DNA from: Harmonia axyridis
Lineage: Eukaryota > Arthropoda > Insecta > Coleoptera > Coccinellidae
Length of the DNA: 64,000 nt
Reading direction: 5' to 3'
Assembly: GCF_914767665.1 (NCBI RefSeq)
Contig: NC_059503.1
Coordinates: forward strand, 56,438,352 to 56,502,351
The notes under the pieces were generated by a model that worked only from the letters and a program-made list of their open reading frames with translations, did no database searches and was not told the origin of the DNA. The translations under genes and the position numbers were made by a program. Positions 34,301 to 46,206 of this stretch are shown here, piece after piece. How positions within the stretch are numbered: position 1 is the first letter of the stretch; each line of letters opens with the position of its first letter.

Positions 34301-34633
34301 TTAAACGATGCGACATCCCATTCTCTTCAGGTGGTTCCTGAAGTCGAATGAGTATTCGAGTAGCGTACTCTCTTCACCCACAGCTTCTTCCATCGGTGTA
34401 TGTTGTAGGAGCAAGGTCGTGGACCATCCAACGCCAACGTATACAGAAACATTGCTTATACCGAATGACTGTTTAATAGCTGAGATCACCTGACGTGACC
34501 TATTGAAGGGGGTGGGGATAATGATTACAATGGATTGAGGGCGTGGCTCTTTGGTGGCATAAGTCATATTGTGATGTGGTATCCCGAGTAAACAATCTTT
34601 TTTTATCGGAGAGGCACGATCTTGATGGCTCAA
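34301..34633 (-). other. Unrecognised 110-codon open frame
   Basis: An open frame begins MSHQDRASPIKKDCLLGIPH. A second overlapping open stretch with different phase lies upstream at 34630-34839 (MEERRSWDYRYCSRVHIDSS). I recognise no domain. Composition is slightly less AT-rich than the surroundings. It may be a relic of an old retroelement or chance. Confidence 0.2.
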
Positions 34634-34849
34634 TCCAGTCGCAGGTGGTACACACGTGATTCACACAGAGAGGTGTTCTTACTACTAAGGGACTCAATTC
34701 TCATTTGAATTGAGTGGGTAGAATCTCTTCCTTCGATTATCGACAAAGTTTGAAGTTTACATATTCGTCTGAAGAACATACTACTGTCGATATGAACTCT
34801 TGAACAATATCTATAATCCCATGACCTTCTTTCCTCCATGACTTTCTAT

Positions 34850-36445
34850 GTTCCGAGTCATTTCCTCAGAAATAGTGATATGTTCCATATTCCCTTTCCT
34901 GATATCTCGAAGAATTCACCTCGCTGCAAAATGATGCGATGCTGATGAAATGAATGAATGATATAGATTTGTTTCATCTAAATCAAAATTGAATCAAGCA
35001 AAGGCTCAATTTTTTTAATCGATTTCCTTGCTAGCTTCTCCATACTGCATTTTTCTTTGTTTTTATTATTTTACTATACCTCATGAGTCATGCTTCTTCC
35101 CTTGTTCTACATTTTTTCATTATAATTCAGTCTTCATTGTTTTTATTGTTTCACTATGTCTCATTTGTTTTATAATACAGATAATTCCTTCTTGCTACAA
35201 ATTTAACATTAATTGATCACTTTGTCACACTTAGTTCTTCCAAATAGTGGATAATGAATGGTTATCATCATCTGTTTGTATTCCTGTTTATCTAAATAAA
35301 TAAATATAGGTAGTTCTTCAATGAACATAAAAGTGTAATCTGTGAGAAAGGTCGGGAAATCTAGATTCAAGAATTTATCGAAGATTCATGAATTTCTGAT
35401 TTGATAATATCCACTGATTAGATACAAGAATGATCAATAAGCTTCATTGGGGCAATATCAAGACGGCTACAACATAACCATCATAAAACGTTATCTTATT
35501 GGTTCAGCGACAGTCTTGGCTCACAGTAGCAACATTCCTAAGTAGTTAATTGCATCAGATAAGAAATTAGATAATATAGCGTACATACGTACTAATTCTG
35601 AATTCTAGTAGGTACCTAAAAATCATTCGACAAATTCAACTAAACAAAAAAAGGTACATTTTTCATTTACCAACACTTCCAATCAATTGTGTGAAGTTAA
35701 ATCTGAAAACAGGTATTCGTATTTTTCAATGTTCCCACCAGAATACAACTTACTACCTCTCTCAGTACTATTAAGTTTCCTGACCTGAAAATCACAAAAG
35801 ACTTTCACCCCTTAGAAGTGATAGGTACGGCAAACCAGTACCTACACGTGGTACTGGGCCCTTTAAAAAATGCCTCGTCCTTGAGTTGCATCAGAGCGTT
35901 CATCTTATCAGTTGTCTCTTAATTATGCTAGGAGCATTACCAGCGCTCGTCTCAACGTAGAAATTATGCAAAATTTATCATTAACCTTGACAGAGGTTAT
36001 CGTCTACTTTCCGTTTAAGTAGCGTATTTATTGAATATTCATGTTCTCAATATTCATGAGGGGACCTTCAATCTAACGGGCATCAAATCATCCACAAGTT
36101 ACCATGACAGAAACAGAAACTTCAGTTGTACTTCATTTAAAAGATTGTTATATGGAGTGGTGGGGGGTGAATAATGCGTAGGCGGATCCAACTAATCACA
36201 TGACAACGCGTCAAGTAATCCTTCGATAACTATCGAACGTAATACAGAAAATTTCACAATCCAAAAACATTCAAAAATCAACAACAATGAAAATAACTGA
36301 ACTGCAATAAATTTCAACAAAGAACAAAAAAAGTTCAAACTACCATAAATATAATTGCATGCATTAAATCCAACTCGATAAATTATATTACCACTACTCT
36401 ATTAGAATCGCGTAATAATAGCGGAATTACAGTAACTAAAACAAT
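34850..36445. other. No gene recognised
   Basis: AT-rich intergenic DNA without repeat ends or coding signals that I can support. Confidence 0.45.
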
Positions 36446-36449
36446 AAAC

Positions 36450-37260
36450 CAGTTGAGCAATTCAGCTGAAAACAGTTCCAAAGCCGTCATGCATGGTGAA
36501 GGTACAATGACACAAAAAATCACGTTACCTCAGACTTGCGCTGTTCCCTGTCACTATCCAAGCAATCCGTGGCACATTACTCTAAAAATCCGAACGGGGC
36601 ACCGGCAACGTAGCGAAATACATCGTCGATTCAGCTGGCAACGCAGCATCGCCTACATAGAGATACCACCGAATACATGTTAAAATATTCCTCGATTTCT
36701 AACACGATTTGAACGTCTTAGCGTACTCGGATTTTCACGAAAATCACTCGGTATACTGTTCGAAACTTGTACTAACACGTTGTGCACTCGAATTTCGAAA
36801 ATATTAACTTTTTTGGGATTTTAACGAAAAAAACGACAGAGCATGTTACGCGCGTTGAATTTCGGAGTATACTACATAGAGAAGCTTGGTTTTCTCCTAG
36901 CGGAGCACAACTTCGACCGTTCAGGCTCCGCCCATAGCCAATGATTGTCGAGTATTTCACCCGAACGAAGTCGACTGCTATCGATCCTTTCCGAACAGTT
37001 AAAAACGGCGGCGTCAGGCTTGTTCTCCGATACTTACCATTTTGTTATATTGGAACATATGTTGGTTAGAATTCTGATATTTTTGTACCGTAGGGACTTT
37101 GGGTTTTGATGTTGGTAGCCGTAGGAATTTGTAACGTTCGGAGTTCGGCAACTTTCGTCGAGCGCTCGCTGAAACGTCATTTGTCGAAACGTCCGTTTTT
37201 ATTGCATGTTCGGAATGGATGACGTTGTTGTAAAGTAATAAAACCTACGGGATGAATTTA
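36450..37260. promoter_or_regulatory. GC-richer, promoter-like region
   Basis: CpG-containing words are dense here, and a GC-box-like GGCTCCGCCC at 36924-36933 sits next to a CCAAT at 36938-36942. This pairing is common in promoters, but no transcript start or attached coding exon is visible, so a promoter call is tentative. Confidence 0.3.
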
Positions 37261-37734
37261 TGAAGTGAAGATGGTAGAGGATGATCTTTGTGTTAAATTT
37301 TTGTCGCCATCTTGAGTAATATGTATAGTTTTCATGACAAATTTGGAATCATGGAATAATTATAACTATAATAAGTTCTTTCAATATAAAGTAGGAAAAT
37401 ATTGTAAGAAAAACTTAGAAACAAAATAATAAGCATGTTTGTTATTAGGTATATGTATGTCAATGTGTAAATAAATGTTTTGATTCGATTTGGTATGTTT
37501 CATCTGACTACGAAGAAAATTCAACTTCTACAGAATATTTGTCGATTCGACATTACGCATTTGATTCGATTGTTTGGAATTATTTTTCTGCTGAACTGCT
37601 TTCCTTTTTTTTCGATTTTGATGACAACATGTTAGTATTCCATCACTTGATAAGCTAATAATAATACTACGTATAACACTTGATTCCGTTTGATAGAAGA
37701 AAACAGAAAAAAGGCAATGTAATTTCACGGGAGA

Positions 37735-38225
37735 CTCTACTCGCTGGTCAACCCAAAAAGTAAACTTTTCTTAGAAAACAATCTGAACCTAATGAATATA
37801 GTGCAAATATACCAAGCATTACTTATGCAGGAGTAACCCGGTATAATACGAAAGACAATAAGAAATATCAGTTGCAAAGTAGGTACAATGAATATTGAAT
37901 ACAGTATCAGTACAGCGTTTGACGCTCAATGGAAGGTAAATACCTTCCAACGAATCAAAGAAGAATTAGAAATCGAAACAAACAAATAGATAAACAAGAC
38001 AATAGAGACGCTCAAAGCGCACGAGAATAGAGAATTAAGAAAGGAAGCTAAATCCAACTAGAAAGACAGACAAGAGGAAATACCTCTTTCAACGAATCAA
38101 ATAGAGGAAAATTGTGTAATGCAAAAAGAAGGAAACTCTCCCAAATGAACAACAGTAGAAAATTGGAGGAATTATAGCAGAGGCTTAGGGAATAAAATTA
38201 CAGTCCTTACACAAAAAGGAGACCT
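37735..38225 (+). pseudogene. Non-LTR retrotransposon relic, family M, copy 2
   Basis: This is the inverted counterpart of 31600-32100. Shared words include the complement of ACGGGAGACT, CCCAAAAAGTAAACTTTTCT, CCGGTATAATACGAAAGACA and CAATAGAGACGCTCAAAGCG. In frame it reads a post-RT segment (WYNTKDNKRD-like block as RYNTKDNKK). Stops are frequent. Confidence 0.75.
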
Positions 38226-38229
38226 GTGA

Positions 38230-39875
38230 TGCCATTAGTAGTTCTACTGAATTACATTCCATAACTTGTTTAGAATGAATACATATTACGAAATTATATC
38301 GATAACCGAGAACAAAATCTATCTATGATCCGAATTGATTGTAATATTCATTACAGTTTTCGAAACGTCATATTCATTTTTGAATTACATCATTCATACT
38401 TAATCATATTTAGCGGTGAAACAAACAAAAATGAATGCGGGAAGCAAGTCAGATATGGAATTTCAAAATACCCCACCTGAAATTTTTTAAATAAAAGGAT
38501 AAGGGCCTATACCTATGGAAATTATTATACTTGATCGCATTTTATGAGCTAAAAAGAAGCAAAAAAGAAAGATTTTTTGTCAGAAAACGTGGCATATTTT
38601 CATGATTTATCATCATGATCATCATCATGATGATTGTTCATCATGATTTATCAATGAAATGGTAATCATCCATTTTTTGGAAAATATCACTATTCAAAAA
38701 TTAAACCTACTAGGAACGTGAAAACCGACATTGACATATTTGAATATAAAAAGTTATAGCGTTCTTAAAACACAGTTCGATGGATATTGCCTTTTGAAAT
38801 CGATATTATCTAGTCAAGATATAAAGTAGTACTTATTAAGAACAAACCCTGGATCATATCTAGGTATTTAGCAACAAAGATGGGATAAAAATAAAGATAA
38901 GATCATCATTTGCCAATTCTTTGAATAAATTAATTTTCAGGTTCCTCTTTTCTTCTTTTCTTTTGATATCATGGAAGCAAATCGACTTCGAAGAGATTTT
39001 CACAGTCCAATATTAGTGTTGATAATCTTTTCATTATACCTAATTATTAAATGGGGCGTTGTACGAAACATATAATCGGGATCAACAGATTGGGAAGTGA
39101 TGGTTATTTTGATCTTGATAATCCTGAAATATAGGTACACTACACATCAGTTACTGTCTTAGTGGATGCATGAGCCGATCTAACAGAACTCAAAAGACTT
39201 GGAATATGGATATCTTTGGAAGCTGCTGGAAGGGTACATTGAAAATTCAATGCAAATTCGGTTGAATGGAGCAAATACGTTGATCTCTTCAATAACTGGC
39301 TATAGCCCTGTATTGAACAAGTCCGCAACGAATAATACGTACCTTATACAAATATCATCTTCTGAAAAAAGTCATCTGTAAAGAAATTTTCAATTTCAAT
39401 AATTGATGAACAACAATAAATAGGTATTATGAAATACGTTTTGATGTTTTTGAGTTTCTATTTTTGTTCTGTTGTTTCTTGATAAATAATAATAATAAAT
39501 GTTTTCTTTTCTATTTTACCTAATTCAATGATCGAGGAGAATTTTAGTCTGCTATCATTGTCCTTTTTTACTCACTATTTAAGTTCAAACATATTATGTT
39601 TGAATAGCTTATAGTATAAGTACTTGAATATGAAATTGAGGTAATTTTTCTCTTTGATACTCCGCTGTCAAATTGATAACCAACCTCCTGTTAAATATTC
39701 CCTTACGGAATATCTTAATATCCATTAAAATAGAGGTTATTCTCCGGGAAATTCCGTGAAAGAATATTAGAAAATTAGATTTTGGTTAGAATTCCACGTT
39801 TGCGAACTAATCTCATTTCGATATTATATTTAATCTTTCATTCTTTCGTTCTTCTGAAAAATATTTTAGTATTTA
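38230..39875. other. No gene recognised; CATCATGAT simple sequence at 38605-38660
   Basis: AT-rich DNA. Around 38605-38660 the words CATCATGAT and ATCATGATG alternate and are self-complementary, giving a small cruciform-prone tract. An AAT microsatellite is near 39487. Confidence 0.45.
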
Positions 39876-39881
39876 TTCTCT

Positions 39882-40060
39882 TCAATTCTGTGGCAAATCC
39901 GTTGATTCTGGATTTTCGATAGGTACCTTGTAAAACGAAATCGTACTTGAATATTTCAGATTCACACAAATTTAATGGTTATATCTTATTATTATTTGTT
40001 GGTAGGTATTCTGAACTCTTCTGCTACGGATTCATCTGATATCATATCAGAAAAGTACAG
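39882..40060 (+). repeat. Dispersed 0.4-kb repeat, partial copy
   Basis: CAATTCTGTGGCAAATCCGT, then CAGATTCACACA and GGTATTCTGAACTCTTCTGC, match the first half of the unit tandemly repeated at 49.1-50.3 kb. Confidence 0.65.
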
Positions 40061-40064
40061 TGTT

Positions 40065-42250
40065 CGTTGGTTAGTGTTTTGTTAAATTTTGGTCTGAACT
40101 TTATTATCGTGATGCAAATTCCAATTTTGCTATTTCTTGACGATCTACACGAGTCTTACGTTTTCAGCGCACCGAATTCCATTTTGAATCCAAAATTATA
40201 GACAGATTTTTGTTCGATATTTCAACTTTCCTTCCTTACAATTGCATAAGGCATTTGTGGCTAACTAACGAAATGGATCAAAGGATAGTTTTTTACATAA
40301 CTATTTGACGGATGACGCTCAATCTGCGCGTGAGCATAGAGGACAGTATAATTATGCTAACTGAGCGATAAACTTATAGATAATATGAGGAAACATTGTT
40401 ACTACCTACAGGTAATCAGGTAAACAATTTTCAACTCGATATGAAGACAGTCTATTCAAATTCGTTCCAAAAAAACACCAACAGTACTTACGGATATTTT
40501 TAGAAATCTTGATATCATCAGCTTTAAACAAACGTTAAAAATACTCAAAGAATAGATTTATAAAAAAAAGCAAAGGTCTAGGATATAAACATTGCGAGGA
40601 TTCGTAGGTAGTTATTCAATATTAGGTATTATTTATTATTTTTATATATGTGAATTTTCGGAAAATTTTTTATGTTGAGTCCGATGTATGGCAACTATTG
40701 TTGTACAAAATTCTTATTCTGGTTGGAAAGACTGTCTGCGACATAACTTTCTGTATTGATGTTATCCTCAGCCACCGTGTCTCTTTAGGGCAAGGACGTT
40801 GAATTCAGAATTGGCTAACAAAGTAGCTGAAGTCGTAGCCGTCTTTATTAGACATTATAAAGACGGTTGGTGCTGAAGTTCTCCTAAACGAATTTGAGTC
40901 TAGCAATTTGGCAAACCCAGAAAACTTGCAATTTTGCTTGAAATTTACGAAAATTTGTTTTTCCTAGAGGTTGACCTGATAATTTAACATTCTGATACCA
41001 CATAAAAATCCAATGATGTTTTTAATATCCAGGTATTTATTGAAAATTTTCGAGTGACATACACCTTTTTCCTCACTTGCCGTAATCTAATACCATTTTT
41101 TGAATCTGGTGTATAGGCAATGGCGATATTTTCCAACTTTCGAACATCTTGTCAGCGGAGAACCATCATATAATAATAATAAATAAATTTATTCCTTCAG
41201 TTAGAGTTTACAAATATGATATTACAAAAAAACCATGTAGGAAAAGGCGAGTTTCAATAAGTGCCCTGTTCAATCTAACCTGTGATCCACAGCATTGCCG
41301 ATGCCAAAATCCGCTACAAAATATAAATAATAATTAAAAATAAATAAAATCTCATTTGTAAATATGCAAATGAAAGAAAAAATATATATTCTTTTCATAA
41401 ATCTACAATATAAAAAAATCAAATCTTCCCTGTCAAAACCCACATCTGTTCATCAAACAACAAGTTGAATAGTGAAATTCTGAAGAGGCGTTGACATAGG
41501 TAGGCCGTTTACACATTGCGCTATGAGTTAGGTATATGAAAATAATCGTTTGAATAATTCACTAAAATGAATAGGTGGCCCAGAAACGAATGTTCAAATT
41601 ATGGACGTCAGAACAATAGGTAATTTTATTGTATAGGTAAGTAGAGGTCTTAGTGTTGATAATTTTTATGAACAAAGCAATTGAGTGCAAAAGTCTTCTA
41701 TTCTACATGTTGAGCCAGTTGACGATGCTAAGTGTGTAACTGATTCTTTCATATTTCTTTATAACAAAAATCAGACGTATAGGCATGAATTTTGCAATTT
41801 CTGTATCCTTTGTTTATCGTAGACATTCAAACAAGGGTTGTAGACATCAGCATAATTTCAATGTGATAGAACGAATGAATAGCTCAGTAGTTCAACGTTC
41901 AAAATTCACGATTTTGATAGATTAATCTCAACATACCGTATATGCTTTTTGTAAGCAGACAGACACTGGCTGTTGGATGGAATTCACTTATTTAATTCTG
42001 AAGTGCGGTTCAGCTTAATTTAATTTGAGAGAAAAAAGGTGAAGATAAATGAAATAATAAAAAAGGCAGTGAACTGTGTTTTTGTGAATTCTGAAATTTT
42101 TCCCAACACAAATGAGGAAATAAATGTACCCAATCAACGATGAGAATATTAATCTTACCGTTATCAGCATGTTAAGCTGAAGTGGATCTTAGATGGTGTC
42201 TCCTATGACCAGACCAACTATCATGGACACGAAGAATTCTAGTGATGATT
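40065..42250. other. No gene recognised
   Basis: AT-rich intergenic DNA. A short open frame at 41149-41337 begins in an ATA/AAT-rich tract and is not convincing. Confidence 0.45.
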
Positions 42251-42257
42251 GCTTCTA

Positions 42258-45200
42258 CACGCAAAAAAATCTATTCTCAAATTGAGTGAGTAATATTTGG
42301 TTGAAGTATATGATAGATTCATATATAAGCAAGAATATAATAAATTTGGGTCAAGTATAATTTATTCTCCAAATTTAAATATACCAAGTATTCCAAATAA
42401 GTATATGATATTCTTCAATTTAATAAAGTCGGTATTATTGGTCCGAAGAAAATTCTTATATTTGCTGTGAGTAAATGACTTTACTTGAAATGAGTGTTTG
42501 ATAAATTTCGTTTGAATATAAAATATTTTCAAAACAAGATATTGAATTCCTCAATTTCAATCATTTCTTCGTTTGAAGGTAGTGAATCATATACTCGAAT
42601 GAAAGAATTGATATACTCAAACCAAAATCAAGTTAGTGTTAGAATAAGTATGTAATATGGTAAATTCAAAATTAATTTTATGGTTGTTCCGAAGAAACAG
42701 TAAATTCACTTGAAATGAATATTCATTTCAAATCAATTCTTTGAAATTATTCGAAAGAATAAATGCAATTATCTATCCAATCCATTAGATTTCTTAATCT
42801 GAATAATAAATGAAATACAGCATATATAAAAAACGAATTTATTTCTCAAATCATCATATAACAAATAAAAACCAAAAAATAAACAATATCTACATTGGAA
42901 AAAAATTGTATTACATTTATACAAATACAGGATAAAACATTGTACTACAAAGGATTAAAGGAACATAGTTATCTCCTAAAGAATAAATTATTTAAGTGGA
43001 GAGAATTCGAGATACATTCTTAAAAGTTCATCTAAATCTATACAACAATTTGGAAACTTTTCGGCTATAATAGATATTCCCCTGATACCAAAAACACGTT
43101 GGGCTTGGCAGTTTGATTCCTCTGTGTTGCTCTATTTTTCTGTTCTTGAATGATTTGTCCAATATCAATTGAGATCTGCATAGAAAGAAGAAATTTGTGA
43201 TTAATAAATTTTATCGTGGACTTTTTCGAATGAAAAATACTACCTGGTCCTGAAGAATTATGCCAAAATTGTATCTCACTCATATCGATCGATATCTATT
43301 GATTTGCATTTTCATCAGCAAATGATAACGTAGCTTCCAATTGTTCATGAACAATTTCCATATTCTGCAAAAGAATCAAATTCAATTAACATTAATCAAT
43401 TATGAACAGGAAGTTGTATTCAAAAAGTGCATTAATATTTCGAAAATAATTAGAAATCTCTAGAAAATCTTCATAATTGACCCTATTAAATATTAACGCA
43501 TTTGTTCTGAAAAAGTTAGAATTTTGTTGAAAATATCAATTCAAAAATACCTAGTCCTCAAAGAAATAATACAAAGATATCAAGCTGAATTACAATAGTA
43601 AAAAACACCAAGAGCATCATGAAAAGGAAAATGAAATCCGAATTAATGAAAAAGAATTAAATGAGTTGAAATTATTTCTCAATAAAAACTTACCTTGAAA
43701 TGTTCCAATCAGACACTCCATGTATCCCTAATTCCTTATTAAATTTTGCTTTTTGCAGTATGTATTCAGTATCTAACACTTATAACACAATCAAAACTTC
43801 CGTAGACCGATCAGTCCTATCACCTAAATGAGACTGAAGGGGATCGAAAGAGATATTTTCTAATGCAAACTGCAGAGAGAACGCATTTTAGTATATCTTC
43901 GTATAATATTCTTGAATCTAGTGGATGAAAGCATTTATATACTTGAATTACGACGAATACTGCCAACAGGTGGATAAGAACGTTTTCATTGGCGCGGCAT
44001 ATCAAACGAGTCGAATCATGTTGACGAAGATGCAGGGAAAAGAACTCGCGTTTTAGTATATTTCGGTATAATATACTCAGATCTAGTACATGCAAATATA
44101 ATTCTGATTATGAATGGTTTATGCTGAACTGGATCATTTGAATTTTTCAAAAATCAAAACAAATTTTATCACTCATCTTATTCAAAACGAAATCCGTGAT
44201 CAAAATATTTTAGTTTTTTTTTTATTTGAATATTTCACTCATCAATCACTTGGGTCATTAGACACCACTCAAAGGAATTATATTTTGTAAAATACATTTA
44301 TATACATTAAATAATTTTTGGCTTATTCCATATCACACATATAACGTAAACTGTTAACGATTATTCCCATGTTGTGTCGGTCACGAGAACCTTGCTATCT
44401 GTGTGTTTGATTGCTAGTACCTCATCACCTCATCCATTTTTGAATGTTGAAACAAAAGTTATTTCAAAAGACTGGTCAAAATTCAAATAAGATGAAAAAT
44501 GTGTTTTTCTTATCATTTTTTAGGTTCATGATTGCTCACCAAAATCAATTCCACTAATATTTTTATGTATCATTAACACATCTCAAAAAATCACATAACA
44601 TAACCTCAATATGGTACCGCTATGACAATTTTTAGCGTCAGAAACTAGATGTATTGTGAAACGGTATATTAACAAATTATCTAGTATGGCCTTTATTGAG
44701 TTGGTTAGTTACAATGAACATAAAAAGAAAAATAAAATTCATATTATCTGCTAATTAAATCACAGGGTGGAGTTCAGATGGATTATTCACTCCCCTTCTA
44801 ACACTCAAACCCTAATATTTAAATATTAAAATGAAATATGTCTCACTATGACGAAATTTTGTCCACAAAATATCATATTTTCATTTATTATGATTAGTCT
44901 CGAACATGAAAAATGAGCAAATAGGTCTCCAATTCATATTTGTGACTTGGGCATATTCTAATTACAACTAAAATGTATCACTCGCAATAATTATAATGTG
45001 TAAACCAATTCTTCAAAAATATAATGATATCTTCGAAGTCGCAATATCGTATGTTCGAACAAAATGTAGCAGTATTCTTGAATCAATAAATTTATTCCTT
45101 CATTTTGAATACATCATTTACTTGTATGGAGTATTATATATTTATATGAAGTATATGTATTCGGTATTCTATTTATTCATTCCAAGTATACCAAATTTCT

Positions 45201-45294
45201 TGCTTTACTTTTTCCGATTCAATATATACTTGGATCAAGTTTAATATTTCAAGAATATCCTGTTTCTTGATTTGAGAATAGATTTTTTTCCGTG
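42258..45294. mobile_element. 3.04-kb element with 25-bp terminal inverted repeats and TA flanks
   Basis: The left end CACGCAAAAAAATCTATTCT continues CAAAT. The right end is its reverse complement with one mismatch (CACGG for CACGC), 24 of 25 matching. TA stands directly outside on both sides (42256-42257 and 45295-45296). Weaker inverted similarity extends further in (AAGTATAT words). Several minus-strand and one plus-strand open frames of 70-90 codons are present (43065-43283, 43820-44095, 44996-45244); none is recognisable. A TA target suggests a Tc1/mariner-like mover, but no DDE motif is visible. Confidence 0.7.
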
Positions 45295-45299
45295 TAGAG

Positions 45300-45705
45300 T
45301 TGAATGGGTAACACTTATCCTTGTGGTTTTCATAAACCACGCCACTGGTAACAAGAATCAAAATTCACACTGTGTATCGAAATTAGTTTCAGTATATATT
45401 ACCTTTTGATAAACTATGTTTATTTGTTGAATAAACTTTATTATTATTATATAACCAAAACTGAGGAAGCAGAAAAACGATTTCCGAAATGAAATAAAAA
45501 TCAATTGAATCAATAAAATGCTAATTTTCAGGATTCGACCGATACGAATGAAAGACCCAAATTAAGTATCGTAAGTAATTGCAAAAGTGCATCAAAATTA
45601 CCTATAATTTTGCAGCGTGTTGTCATGAAAACTGCATGACAAGTGTAAATACCAAAGTCATGTAGGTTTTGCACACTTCGATTTATGTGTGAATATTTAC
45701 CGAAA
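45300..45705. other. No gene recognised
   Basis: Short AT-rich spacer between the TA-flanked element and the palindrome-rich repeat. Confidence 0.45.
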
Positions 45706-45710
45706 TATTT

Positions 45711-46166
45711 TTTTTCGGCAACCGTCCGGGAAGTGCTCACTTCCCGGACGCTTTTTCTCTGAGAAAGTAGCATTTCCCGGCCTAGTCCGGAAAGTACGTA
45801 CTTCCCCGACTAGGCCGGAAAACAATCACGTCGTTTGTGTCATTGTGGATATGAAAATCTTGGTAGGTATATTTTTAATAAATTCAGTTGATCATTACCA
45901 TAGTAACCGAGAAAACTGCTAACAGTTCATATGAAATTAGTTGTCAACAATTTGTATGTTTTTTGATCGCAATCGTAATAAAATATGGAAAGCAGCAGCG
46001 ATAGTGTTATTCTACACGGTTGCCGAAAAAATATTGTACGCAACACGCCCGAAAATGATTTTTTTGGACTCACAGACATCCAGGACGAGCGTAAGCGAGT
46101 CCTGGAATTTTGTCTATTCGTCCAAAAAAACCCTATTTTCCGGACTTGTTACGTAAATTACTATTT
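45711..46166 (+). repeat. Palindrome-rich repeat, copy B
   Basis: It matches copy A (12965-13358) almost base for base, with a further segment of about 70 bases near 45828-45900. The three palindromes are at 45723-45750, 45777-45818 and 46080-46105. The third is the exact reverse complement of its counterpart in copy A while both flanks are collinear. Confidence 0.85.
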
Positions 46167-46206
46167 TATGCGGCTTCATCGCCCTTTGTGGTACTCGTAT
46201 AAATGA
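45985..46206 (+). CDS. Unrecognised small open frame in the palindrome-rich repeat (copy B)
   Basis: The frame begins MESSSDSVILHGCRKNIVRN and shares about 60 residues with the frame in copy A, differing mainly where the palindrome is inverted (QDERKRVLEF versus QDSLTLVLEF). The 3' end runs out of the repeat and ends after 73 codons. The two third-base differences near codon 10 are silent in this frame, but the sample is far too small to show selection. Confidence 0.2.
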   Translation: MESSSDSVILHGCRKNIVRNTPENDFFGLTDIQDERKRVLEFCLFVQKNPIFRTCYVNYYFMRLHRPLWYSYK

